From NCBI GenBank assembly GCA_905182905.1, contig CAJJDH010000109.1, positions 1 to 36,835 of the forward strand: a stretch of 36,835 bases of DNA, written 5' to 3'. The stretch is from a marine gamma proteobacterium HTCC2089 (GTDB taxonomy: Bacteria; Pseudomonadota; Gammaproteobacteria; Pseudomonadales; Azotimanducaceae). The notes under the pieces are model-generated. The model was not told the origin of the DNA, ran no database searches, and worked only from the letters and a program-made list of their open reading frames with translations. Made by a program: the position numbers and the translations under genes. Position 1 is the first letter of the stretch. Each line of letters begins with the position of its first letter. Below, in pieces: positions 25,631 to 33,190 of the stretch.

Positions 25631-26404
25631 TTACACACGACCTAACGCTTGTCCCCCACCATCGCAATACAAACGCTCGCCGGTTAAGTACGAATTTTGC
25701 TCACCAACCAAGAAACGTACAACGTTCGCCACGTCTTCTGGCTGGCACACTCGACCAAAGGGCATGCTTTCATCTAAGGTGCGAATATCTTCTACGCCTT
25801 GTACCGCGTTAATTAAGCGTTGGCCCATATCGGTATCCACTAATCCAGGCGCGACTATGTTGACGCGAATACCGTGAGCACGCTCTTCTTTAGCCAAGGT
25901 ATAGGCCAAAGCTTCCATCGCTGTCTTACCCATATTGTAGGGCGCACCATGACTGCCTAATGAACGCGTGGCTACACTGGATATCATTATGATATCGCCC
26001 CGTTCTTGCTCACGCATTTTGGGAATAACAAGGCCAGCCAAATAATGCGGTCCAAAGGCGTGAGTGGCTATCACCCTGCGCATTTCAGCAGGCTGCGTAT
26101 CTACTACAGCTTGTCCACGACTGGCTATACCGGCATTGTTGATCAAAATACTAATGCCGCCAAAGTCGGCTTCAATTGCGGCCACCATTTCTGCGTCTTG
26201 ATCATAGTCATCTACCGATGCCGCATAAGCTTTCGCCGTGCCACCCGCGGCAACAATCTGATCAACCACTTCTTGGGCAGAATCAGCATCGCGACGATAA
26301 TTGACTGCTACCGTTGCGCCGTCTGCAGCCAACGCTAATGCAATACCGCGACCAACACCACGACCACCGCCTGTGACCAAAGCCACTCTTCCTGCTAATG
26401 ACAT
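25631..26404 (-). CDS. short-chain dehydrogenase/reductase (FabG-like)
   Basis: 257 residues of a classical SDR. Cofactor motif TGGGRGVG (11-18); the Asn in NYRR after strand 2 with a nearby Arg suggests NADPH. The NNAG motif (ILINNAGIAS), catalytic Ser in MISSVATRSLG, and Tyr/Lys in APYNMGKTAM are intact, as is PGLVDTDMG. Function: oxidation or reduction of a hydroxyl or keto group, likely on an acyl-CoA given its neighbours. AGGGAG lies right before the ATG. It is 51 bases downstream of the enoyl-CoA hydratase/isomerase gene on the same strand, which argues for one operon. The stop abuts the terminator at 25579-25618. Confidence 0.93.
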   Translation of the reverse strand: MSLAGRVALVTGGGRGVGRGIALALAADGATVAVNYRRDADSAQEVVDQIVAAGGTAKAYAASVDDYDQDAEMVAAIEADFGGISILINNAGIASRGQAVVDTQPAEMRRVIATHAFGPHYLAGLVIPKMREQERGDIIMISSVATRSLGSHGAPYNMGKTAMEALAYTLAKEERAHGIRVNIVAPGLVDTDMGQRLINAVQGVEDIRTLDESMPFGRVCQPEDVANVVRFLVGEQNSYLTGERLYCDGGGQALGRV

Positions 26405-26455
26405 TTTCTCTCCCTATATTTTTTGCTATGTCTAACTGATTTTGCCGCTGAATAG

Positions 26456-27238
26456 TTACTGCCCTTTAAACTGCGCATCGCGTTTTTGCAAAAATGCGGA
26501 AACACCTTCTCGAAAATCTGCAGATTTGCCGGCTTCGTTTTGCAATTGTGCTTCCAGCTCTAACTGTTGTTCATAAGAATTAGACCAGGTCTGCCAGTAG
26601 GCTTTGCGAATAAGCGTCAACGAGCGTGGTCCGTTTGCTAAGCGTTGGGCCACTTCCAAAGCGCCTTTGTCTAAGCTGTCACCGTCTTCAAACAGGCGGT
26701 TGACCAAACCCCACTCTTGGGCTTGTTCTGCACCTAAACGTTCGGCCAACATGGACAGCTCCATGGCCCGACCCCAGCCAATCATACGGGGCAATAAGAA
26801 GGTAGCGCCGCCATCTGGAATTAGACCGATGCGGGCAAAGGCTTGTAAGAAGAAAGCGTTCTTAGAAGCGCAAACAATGTCGCCCATCATGGCAAAACTC
26901 ATGCCTACGCCCGCTGCGGCTCCGTTAATTGCGGTGACCATTGGCATTTCTAAACCGCGTAGTTCGAACATCAATGGGTGGTAGCTATTGCGAAGGCTAG
27001 ATCCAGCCTCACCGGATTTGCGATCCGCATCGTCGTCTTGAAGATTTGCACCAGCACAAAATGCGCGGCCGTTGCCACTTAACAAAAGGCAACGTACATC
27101 GCTACCCTTAGCTTTAATCTGGGCCACAGCGTCAGCAAAATCTCTAAGCATTTGACCGCCCATGGCGTTCATAACCTCTGGGTGGTTAAACTTTAAAACC
27201 GCAACGCGACCGACAAACTCTAGCTGCATTCTTTCCAT
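26456..27238 (-). CDS. enoyl-CoA hydratase/isomerase family protein (PaaG-like)
   Basis: 260 residues of the crotonase fold. The first oxyanion-hole segment is GRAFCAGANLQ, the second is NGAAAGVGMS. The acid residue at the classical second glutamate place is Asp142 in ARIGLIPDGGATFLLPR, the pattern of PaaG-type isomerases/hydratases. Acyl-CoA substrates, cytoplasm; whether it hydrates or isomerises is open. GGGAG lies 7 bases before the ATG. A 15-bp motif at 27262-27276, also found before the acyl-CoA ligase, lies 24 bases upstream. It heads a two-gene unit with the SDR. Confidence 0.93.
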   Translation of the reverse strand: MERMQLEFVGRVAVLKFNHPEVMNAMGGQMLRDFADAVAQIKAKGSDVRCLLLSGNGRAFCAGANLQDDDADRKSGEAGSSLRNSYHPLMFELRGLEMPMVTAINGAAAGVGMSFAMMGDIVCASKNAFFLQAFARIGLIPDGGATFLLPRMIGWGRAMELSMLAERLGAEQAQEWGLVNRLFEDGDSLDKGALEVAQRLANGPRSLTLIRKAYWQTWSNSYEQQLELEAQLQNEAGKSADFREGVSAFLQKRDAQFKGQ

Positions 27239-27261
27239 AGCAAATCTCCCTTTATACTTTT

Positions 27262-27276
27262 TAAACTATTGCCCAA
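27262..27276 (-). promoter_or_regulatory. shared motif upstream of enoyl-CoA hydratase gene
   Basis: Reads TAAACTATTGCCCAA on the plus strand. It matches 13 of 15 bases with the sequence at 31160-31174 before the acyl-CoA ligase; both lie just before a minus-strand acyl-CoA gene. A regulator site or promoter part is the likely reading. Confidence 0.45.
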
Positions 27277-27399
27277 AAGACTACCTCAAAGACCTGCAAT
27301 GAGCACGCAAATGGGCTGATTTCACGATGCTGCCTTGCCAACCTTCGGTCCAAAAAAATGCAAATAGCTGACCACCACACCCTTTGCTATGCTTTCTTT

Positions 27400-28380
27400 A
27401 TGAGCGATACCAACGAACACACTGCAACAGATGCCACTTCTCGCCGCCATGGTGAGAGCCACAATAAAAGCCATAGTGAGAACCATGGTCATGACCACAG
27501 TCACGGCCACGGGCACCACCATCACGGCGGCGACAAAAAGGCGTTAAAGAAGGCGTTCCTGCTCATTTCTACTTTTATGGTCGTGGAATTGGGCGTGGGC
27601 ATCTGGACCAATGCCTTGGTGCTCATTGCAGACGCGGGGCACATGTTTTTGGATGCCACGGCACTAGGCCTAGCATGGTGGGCAGCGCACATTTCCGAGC
27701 GCGGATATGATCAACACTTGTCCTATGGCTATCACCGCTTCCAAGTATTAGCTGCGTTCGTAAATGGCCTGACTTTATTAGCACTTGTGGTGTGGATCAG
27801 TGTTGAGGCAACCCTTCGACTATTCTCCCCAGAAGCCATGTTGCCACTCCCCGCACTATTGGTTGCCATCGTCGGGTTTGTCGTTAACCTTATCGCCTTT
27901 CGATGGCTTCACAACACCAGCGGTAACACAAATATTCGCAGCGCCGCCCTGCATGTTTTGGGGGATTTACTCGGTTCCACTGCCGCTATTTTGGCATCAA
28001 CTGCAGTACTTTTGTTTGGTTGGTTGTACGCAGACCCAGTTCTGACACTGCTTATTGTCGTGATCCTGACTAGAGGTGCGTACTACGTGGTCAAAGAGTC
28101 CGCGCACATTCTTTTGGAGGGGGTTCCCAACGGGGTCAACCTGAGCGAGATAAAGACCACTCTAGCCAGCGAAGTGTCCGATGTTATTCAGATACATCAT
28201 GTGCATGCATGGGGGCTAACTGCAGAAAAGCCGCTAATAACCCTGCACGCACTAGTGAATGAAGGGTCGCAAATACAAGTGGTGATAGAAGACATTAAGC
28301 GAGTGCTGCGCCAAGTTTACAACATTGAGCATTCAACCATTCAGGTTGAAGTTGGTCCCTGTCCAGATGACCAGCATTAG
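27400..28380 (+). CDS. cation diffusion facilitator, zinc-exporter type
   Basis: 326 residues. Inner-membrane exporter of Zn2+ or similar metals (CzcD/ZitB/ZnT-like), driven by protons. A histidine-rich cytoplasmic N-terminus (HGHDHSHGHGHHHHGG at about residues 30-45) probably gathers metal. Six helices follow. The transport site is two H-x-x-x-D pairs: DAGHMFLDA in helix 2 and LHVLGDLLGS in helix 5, the Zn/Cd-preferring form. The C-terminal domain has IHHVHAWGL, typical of the dimer metal sites. The start at 27400 gives a usual MSDTNEH N-terminus; an in-frame ATG 14 codons earlier is possible. Neither has a clear ribosome site. Confidence 0.93.
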   Translation: MSDTNEHTATDATSRRHGESHNKSHSENHGHDHSHGHGHHHHGGDKKALKKAFLLISTFMVVELGVGIWTNALVLIADAGHMFLDATALGLAWWAAHISERGYDQHLSYGYHRFQVLAAFVNGLTLLALVVWISVEATLRLFSPEAMLPLPALLVAIVGFVVNLIAFRWLHNTSGNTNIRSAALHVLGDLLGSTAAILASTAVLLFGWLYADPVLTLLIVVILTRGAYYVVKESAHILLEGVPNGVNLSEIKTTLASEVSDVIQIHHVHAWGLTAEKPLITLHALVNEGSQIQVVIEDIKRVLRQVYNIEHSTIQVEVGPCPDDQH

Positions 28381-28464
28381 TTCTAGCCCAAAACTCTAAC
28401 TGGACCGTTGGCGGCTAAGCTATCTTTGCCTTTACGCGAAAAAAAACCGGTTTAACAGTGCCAG

Positions 28465-29466
28465 CTATTCGCTAGCCAGCAAGTCCAATGCCCTATCTAT
28501 CAGAGGCTTCATCGACAAAGCTGTTGTTTCCCAGACTTCATCTTCGCGCTTGCCGCGCCTGTGCAGACTCAAATTCAAGCCACTAATAATGGCAAACTTG
28601 TATGCTGCTAACGCCCTGTACCAATTTATATTTTCTACCTCTTGTCCGTAGGCGTTTTGATATAGATCAATAAGAGTATCTGGCGTTAGGAACATAGTGC
28701 GTTCGGTATTTTCTACCCAAGCATCTATGTCGCTGAATGTACAAATCCAACCTAGGTCATTCAAAGTTGCACCAACACCAGTGAGCTCCCAATCAATTAA
28801 TGCAAGAAGCTGTGCATCTTTAGACGCAAATAAATTTGCAGTTTGAAAATCGCCGTGAAAAATACCGATTGGCGCACCCTGAGGTACTGTGTCGAGCAAC
28901 CTTTGGCGCACTATGGGAACGTCCTTCAACCGCTCTGGTTCTGCTGCTTTGGCGTAGAAACGATCCCAACGAGTAACGTCATCTGCAAAAGGTACTGAGT
29001 CACCTAGATAGGAGACCTTACTGATATCAACTTTGTGTACTGCCGCCAAAGAAGACATAGCTTGCCGACCAAACTCATGAATCTGCTCAGCTTTGAGGCT
29101 AGAACCCCAATCATCAATCCCAAGGCGCATCACGTCGCCCTCCAACCATGGCACCACAAAGTAAGGACTACCAAACCATTGGGTATCATCCCCGGACCAT
29201 TTCACTGAACAATGAGGGACATCTGTGTCATCCAGCGCATTAAGCACTGCAACTTGCCGCAGTACATCTGCCGTACCCACCCAGTTCACACCCGGCGGCG
29301 GCAAGCGAATAAACCACGAATCTACCTGACCTGCGCAAGCGACACGAAAACCATAGGCAAACCCAGCATGACCGGGCATGGTGATAACTTCCTGTATTTC
29401 TACAGGAGAAGGATAGCGTGCCTCACAAAAGGGTTTTAATCGCGCCCTAAGTTCTTCTAACTCCAT
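28465..29466 (-). CDS. phosphotransferase family protein (APH-like kinase)
   Basis: 333 residues of the aminoglycoside-phosphotransferase/choline-kinase fold. The catalytic loop is GIFHGDFQTANLF (H-x-D-x-x-x-x-N) and the metal-binding Asp is in ALIDWELTGVG. The glycine-rich nucleotide loop is loose, as usual in this family. It sits 109 bases downstream of an acyl-CoA ligase on the same strand. Relatives in such settings (LvaA, and the kinase domains of ACAD10/11) phosphorylate 4-hydroxyacyl-CoA; assignment here is inference. The start is the ATG with GGGAG 5 bases ahead; a TTG four codons earlier would overlap that box. Confidence 0.85.
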   Translation of the reverse strand: MELEELRARLKPFCEARYPSPVEIQEVITMPGHAGFAYGFRVACAGQVDSWFIRLPPPGVNWVGTADVLRQVAVLNALDDTDVPHCSVKWSGDDTQWFGSPYFVVPWLEGDVMRLGIDDWGSSLKAEQIHEFGRQAMSSLAAVHKVDISKVSYLGDSVPFADDVTRWDRFYAKAAEPERLKDVPIVRQRLLDTVPQGAPIGIFHGDFQTANLFASKDAQLLALIDWELTGVGATLNDLGWICTFSDIDAWVENTERTMFLTPDTLIDLYQNAYGQEVENINWYRALAAYKFAIISGLNLSLHRRGKREDEVWETTALSMKPLIDRALDLLASE

Positions 29467-29574
29467 CCCCGCTCCCAAGATTTATCTGCTAATGCAGGTT
29501 CCTAACAACCTACGGTTAACTATATTGCCGTTAGCCCAGCTTAATCGCCAAGCTATTCATTAAGACTGGCCGAT

Positions 29575-31116
29575 TTACTCCGACGCATTTTTATCGAATT
29601 GTTCTCGCAGCACCCGTTTCAGGATTTTGCCGCTTGGATTGCGCGGTATTTCGCTAACAAATTCAACAGCCTTGGGCTGTTTAAAGCGAGCCAGTTTGCC
29701 CTGACAAAACTCCATAACGTCCCCAGCTGTAAGAGCCTCATCCGTAACCACAACAATAGCTAACGGTGACTCCCCCCAGCGCTCGCTTTGCTGGCCAATA
29801 ACTGCGGCCTCGCGAATACCCGGGTGTTCGGCTAAAGCACCTTCAATCTCAGCGGGGTAAACATTCTCACCACCACTGATAATCATGTCTTTAATGCGAT
29901 CTTGAATAGAGACAAATCCCTCTTCATCCATAATCGCGACATCACCGGTATGCAGCCAACCGTCAACAATAGTCTCGGCCGTAGCTTCAGGGCGATTCCA
30001 GTACTCTGTCATTATGTGTTCGCCACGGACTAATACTTCACCGGCAACGCCTGCAGGACAATCGTTACCCTGCTCGTCTGCGATACGCACATCAGTATGG
30101 AAGAAAGCTTTGCCTGTAGATTCGGGTCGAGCCAATGCGTTCTCCGCATCCATCAAACAAGTTGGGCCACAGGTTTCCGTTAACCCATAAACCTGTTGAA
30201 TGCCTATATTCATCTCATGGAAAATTTTAGTTAACGCCGGCGGCACCGGTGCAGCACCCGTCATAATCCAGCGCAGCGAGGAATAATCGAAGCGTTCAAA
30301 ATTAGGTACCTGGAGCATAAAATTGAGCATTGCGGGTACTGCAAGACCGCTGGTGATTTTCTCACGCTCGATAATCTCCCAAGCCTTTACAGGGTCGAAC
30401 GAACGCATCACAACAGAAGTAACGCCGCTATAAACATTCACTGCCAATGGTGTGAGTGCGCCAACATGGAACATAGGCAAGCAAGCTAAATATCGTTCTG
30501 GATCATGATAAACCGCTGTCGCGGCAATACTCAGCAAACCCCAAATAGAGGTATGGTGAGTATGTACAACGCCCTTAGGTAATCCGGTAGTACCTGAGGT
30601 GTACATTATGTATAGCATGTCGTGGTCTGCTGCGGTGACCTCCGGCTCGTCACTGGCAGCTGCATCTCTAAAGCCACGATAGCTTTCTGCGAAGTACGCC
30701 ACATCACCATCGGTGACTTGTAACCACTGTTTAATATCAGTCTTGTCACCACGGCTATGCAGTTCGGCCACCGTATCAACAAATTCATTATCAAATATGA
30801 GCCGCGATGTACCGCTGTCCTTGAGAATAAACTCCAGCTCATCTGCCACTAAGCGCCAGTTCAATGGCACAACTACGGCGCCGATTTTCGCCAGAGCGTA
30901 ATAAGATTCCATGAATTCACTTGAGTTCATGAGCAATAAACCCACCCGCTCACCTTTTTCGACTCCCGCTTCTGCAAAGGCATTAGCAAGCTGATTGCAG
31001 CGTGCATTGAGCTCTTTAAAGGTCAACCTTAAGCTCCCGTCGCTTTCAACGTAGGCCTCCCGATGCGGTGAAAGAAAAGCACGCTTACTTAGAAACAGAC
31101 CTAAATTATTTTTCAT
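29575..31116 (-). CDS. acyl-CoA ligase (AMP-binding, ANL family)
   Basis: 513 residues. Activates a carboxylic acid to its CoA thioester through an acyl-AMP. The phosphate loop is YTSGTTGLPKG (172-182), the A5 motif YGLTETCGP, A7 GWLHTGD, the hinge DRIKDMIISGGENVYP, and the C-terminal catalytic lysine Lys497 in NPSGKILKR. All core motifs are intact. The layout is that of medium/long-chain fatty-acid or aryl/terpenoid acid ligases; the substrate is not predictable. Cytoplasmic. Upstream at 31160-31174 is a motif shared with the enoyl-CoA hydratase. The APH-like kinase follows after 109 bases and may be co-transcribed. Confidence 0.94.
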   Translation of the reverse strand: MKNNLGLFLSKRAFLSPHREAYVESDGSLRLTFKELNARCNQLANAFAEAGVEKGERVGLLLMNSSEFMESYYALAKIGAVVVPLNWRLVADELEFILKDSGTSRLIFDNEFVDTVAELHSRGDKTDIKQWLQVTDGDVAYFAESYRGFRDAAASDEPEVTAADHDMLYIMYTSGTTGLPKGVVHTHHTSIWGLLSIAATAVYHDPERYLACLPMFHVGALTPLAVNVYSGVTSVVMRSFDPVKAWEIIEREKITSGLAVPAMLNFMLQVPNFERFDYSSLRWIMTGAAPVPPALTKIFHEMNIGIQQVYGLTETCGPTCLMDAENALARPESTGKAFFHTDVRIADEQGNDCPAGVAGEVLVRGEHIMTEYWNRPEATAETIVDGWLHTGDVAIMDEEGFVSIQDRIKDMIISGGENVYPAEIEGALAEHPGIREAAVIGQQSERWGESPLAIVVVTDEALTAGDVMEFCQGKLARFKQPKAVEFVSEIPRNPSGKILKRVLREQFDKNASE

Positions 31117-31159
31117 TTTGCTCTCGTAGAATGACTCATTTACAGCCTCTATTGTTGAC

Positions 31160-31174
31160 TAAACTATTGTTCAA
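31160..31174 (-). promoter_or_regulatory. shared motif upstream of acyl-CoA ligase gene
   Basis: Reads TAAACTATTGTTCAA; the inner AAAC-tatt-GTTC is an imperfect inverted repeat resembling AAAC-N4-GTTT operators of TetR-type fatty-acid regulators such as PsrA. It lies 44 bases before the ATG. TTGAAC within it could act as a -35 on the minus strand. Confidence 0.45.
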
Positions 31175-31340
31175 TAACAGAGCTTAAGTACAGTAACTAA
31201 GGGCTATTTTTCAGTGGTCAAATGCAAATCATGGAAGCTGATATAGATCTATGAAACGACCATTGGCCAGACTAGTGGTAGTCGGTGTTTGCAACATTCT
31301 CAGGCATAGTGGATGTACCTAAAAACAATGGGTGTTAGTT

Positions 31341-31763
31341 ATGCAATCTAGAATCAGCATGATTTCTCTTGGTGTGATGGACCTAGAAGCTTCTATTAAA
31401 TTCTATGCCGACGGCTTAGGCCTACCGCGTTTGGCACCCTTTAACGACGAAGTTGCATTTTTCGAACTAAACGGCACTTGGCTGTCTCTCTATCCTTGGG
31501 ACAAGCTGGCGGAGGATGCACAAGTATCTAGTCAGGGTAGTGGCTTTCGCGGAATAGCCCTAGCGCATAATGTCAGCAGCAAACAACAGGTAGACGCTCT
31601 GATTGAACAAGCTGTGAGCATTGGTGCCAAACTGGTTAAACAACCAGAAATGGTTTTTTGGGGCGGCTATTCCGGATACTTCGCAGATCTAGACGGTCAC
31701 TTGTGGGAAATACCTTGGAATCCACACATGTGGATTGGTCCTGAAAATCAAGATGTAGAGTAA
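31341..31763 (+). CDS. small VOC-family (glyoxalase-fold) protein
   Basis: 140 residues, a single two-module VOC protein. It starts MQSRISMISLGVMDLEASIKFYADGLGLP and ends GYFADLDGHLWEIPWNPHMW, the classic glyoxalase/bleomycin-resistance pattern with the D-P/L-D-G-x-x-x-E motif holding the last glutamate ligand. The usual first-module histidine is replaced (MISLGV), so the metal site may be incomplete or absent. Function unknown: lyase, dioxygenase-like or binding protein. The ATG at 31341 is favoured; a GTG three codons earlier is in frame. It is divergent from the acyl-CoA ligase and 129 bases ahead of the MerR gene. Confidence 0.85.
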   Translation: MQSRISMISLGVMDLEASIKFYADGLGLPRLAPFNDEVAFFELNGTWLSLYPWDKLAEDAQVSSQGSGFRGIALAHNVSSKQQVDALIEQAVSIGAKLVKQPEMVFWGGYSGYFADLDGHLWEIPWNPHMWIGPENQDVE

Positions 31764-31892
31764 TCGCTCAACTCGCCCAAACTAACCGTAAAATTGCCTG
31801 TACGCTGGTAAAACGGGCAGATACATAGGGGTAGACACAGAAAAGCTTTCGTGCAACTCTTATCCATCCTTTTTACCTGTACATTTATCGTC

Positions 31893-32900
31893 ATGACGCT
31901 TTCAGGCAATACAAACGACTACTACCGCATAGGTAGTGTCGCATCCTTAACGGGCATAGCCGTTGAGCGCCTGCGTGCGTGGGAAAGACGCTACCAATTC
32001 AGTCCTGCCTACAAAGACGGTAAAACTCGCTTTTACAGCAAAGACCAGCTTGAAATACTTAAGAAAATCAAACGCTTAATTGATCAAGGGCAAACCGTAT
32101 CCAGCGTTATTAACTTAACCGAAGAGCAACTTGACGTTCGCTCGAGCAGTTACGAAAGTATCCCAGAAGCACAAAATTTGGTTGGGCAGTCGCCAAAAAT
32201 TGGCCTAATCGGTGCCAATCTTTTGCAATTAGAACAAAGAGTTAGCAGCAGTCAGCGTTTAGATATTGTATCTCGCTGGGCAAACTTAGATGCATTTCTC
32301 GGCGAACAACTCAGTCCGCCGGGTGAAATGGATGCACCTCAGGTACTGGTTTTACAGCTGCCTGTACTCACAGAACAAGCTATTAGCCAAGCCCAGCAAG
32401 CCTTACCCAACGCAAAGATAATCACCCTTTATCAGTTCGCTACGGCCAATCAAATAAGTCGCTGCCAAGAACAGCAGGTTTCTACGCTGAAATGGCCGCT
32501 GTCTTGGGCCGAGATAGAATATACCTGCATTAATGAGTTTGGCCTGCCGAGGTTATATGGCGTCAGCGCACCTCGTCGCTTTAGCGACGAGGAGCTGATT
32601 GCCATTGCAGCGGAAGATCAGGATCCAAATCAATGCGCTCAGCATTTGGTTGAACAAATACATCAACTCAATGCATTAACGAGCTACCTGCAGACCTGTG
32701 CTGGCGAAGAAGAAGTTAAGGGCAGCGCGGATAAACGCGACAACCTAGGCACCCTCGCACAGACTAGAACAGAAACAGCCCAAGCTAGGGCACAACTAGA
32801 GACCGCACTAGACACACTAATCAGTGCAGTTTACCAACGATCATCCACTAGACCTCTACAGTCAGAAAATCCTCGTCCGGAAGGCTTATCCACCCACTGA
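31893..32900 (+). CDS. MerR-family regulator with a long C-terminal domain
   Basis: 335 residues. The N-terminal winged helix is typical MerR (YRIGSVASLTGIAVERLRAW, 11-30, then ERRY and a TRFYSKDQLEILKKIKRLI second half). The remaining 260 residues are far too long for metal-sensing MerR. They contain an alternating strand/helix stretch (IGLIGANLL ... VLVLQLPVL ... KIITLYQF) that resembles the cobalamin-binding region of LitR/CarH-like photoreceptor regulators, but I see no D-x-H-x-x-G cobalamin motif. This would fit class II LitR-type proteins, an inference. The start is the ATG (MTLSGNTNDYY); a GTG 14 codons earlier encodes a hydrophobic, unlikely extension. A TGTACA lies 10 bases before this ATG. 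Confidence 0.85.
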   Translation: MTLSGNTNDYYRIGSVASLTGIAVERLRAWERRYQFSPAYKDGKTRFYSKDQLEILKKIKRLIDQGQTVSSVINLTEEQLDVRSSSYESIPEAQNLVGQSPKIGLIGANLLQLEQRVSSSQRLDIVSRWANLDAFLGEQLSPPGEMDAPQVLVLQLPVLTEQAISQAQQALPNAKIITLYQFATANQISRCQEQQVSTLKWPLSWAEIEYTCINEFGLPRLYGVSAPRRFSDEELIAIAAEDQDPNQCAQHLVEQIHQLNALTSYLQTCAGEEEVKGSADKRDNLGTLAQTRTETAQARAQLETALDTLISAVYQRSSTRPLQSENPRPEGLSTH

Positions 32901-33000
32901 TTCCGCCTTCAATTCAAAATATCGGCTAGAAACAGCCAAAACCGTACATAACCTGTACAAAAAGTCTGATTTTGGATCAATATCTCTTGCGATATGCATT

Positions 33001-33013
33001 TTGTACTGTACAA
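33001..33013. promoter_or_regulatory. TTGTAC-T-GTACAA palindromic operator candidate
   Basis: A perfect 13-bp inverted repeat around one central base, overlapping a TACAAT -10 candidate (33009-33014) that has TTGCGA 16 bases upstream. Two GTACA boxes 11 bases apart (one helical turn) lie about 45 bases before it, and the neighbouring MerR gene has a TGTACA before its start. Confidence 0.45.
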
Positions 33014-33145
33014 TCTCTTGCATATTCCAGTTTCAGGCGCGCGCTCAACTCAAAACACCCTTCCTTACAGTGTCCTTCTCCCCCGAAGTCGAGTTGCCTT
33101 CAGACAATTGGGTCTGACGCGCCTTTTTATTCAAGCCCTCCGAGC

Positions 33146-33168
33146 CACCCCGAACTCAGTTCGGGGTG
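33146..33168. terminator. strong hairpin between convergent genes
   Basis: CACCCCGAACT and AGTTCGGGGTG form an 11-bp perfect inverted repeat around one C (10 bp with a TCA loop as RNA). The plus strand continues AGCTTGTTTCT, a weak T-tract. It may be a terminator or a dispersed REP-like palindrome. Confidence 0.5.
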
Positions 33169-33190
33169 AGCTTGTTTCTAAGCGTTCAAT

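Larger units (their letters stand above)
32901..33190. other. repeat-rich region between convergent genes; possible small RNA locus
   Basis: 290 bases between the ends of the MerR gene and an APH-like kinase gene, so no flanking gene needs a promoter here. Yet it holds GTACA boxes (32944-32948, 32955-32959), a TTGTACTGTACAA palindrome (33001-33013), a promoter-like pair TTGCGA (32987-32992) and TACAAT (33009-33014) 16 bases apart on the plus strand, two TCTCTTGC copies 31 bases apart, and hairpins at 33100-33117 and 33146-33168. Together they would fit a regulated short transcript of about 100-150 bases. Open frames across it lack ribosome sites and known domains. Confidence 0.35.

Noticed and set aside
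27358..27399. Upstream ATG for the zinc exporter and a possible Zur/metal operator
   Set aside because: The 14-residue extension is not family-like and no clear inverted repeat of the metal-regulator type was seen before the gene.
32824..33117. 97-codon open frame overlapping the MerR gene end and the repeat-rich island
   Set aside because: Starts inside the MerR gene without a ribosome site, has no recognised domain, and its composition follows the intergenic repeats rather than coding sequence.
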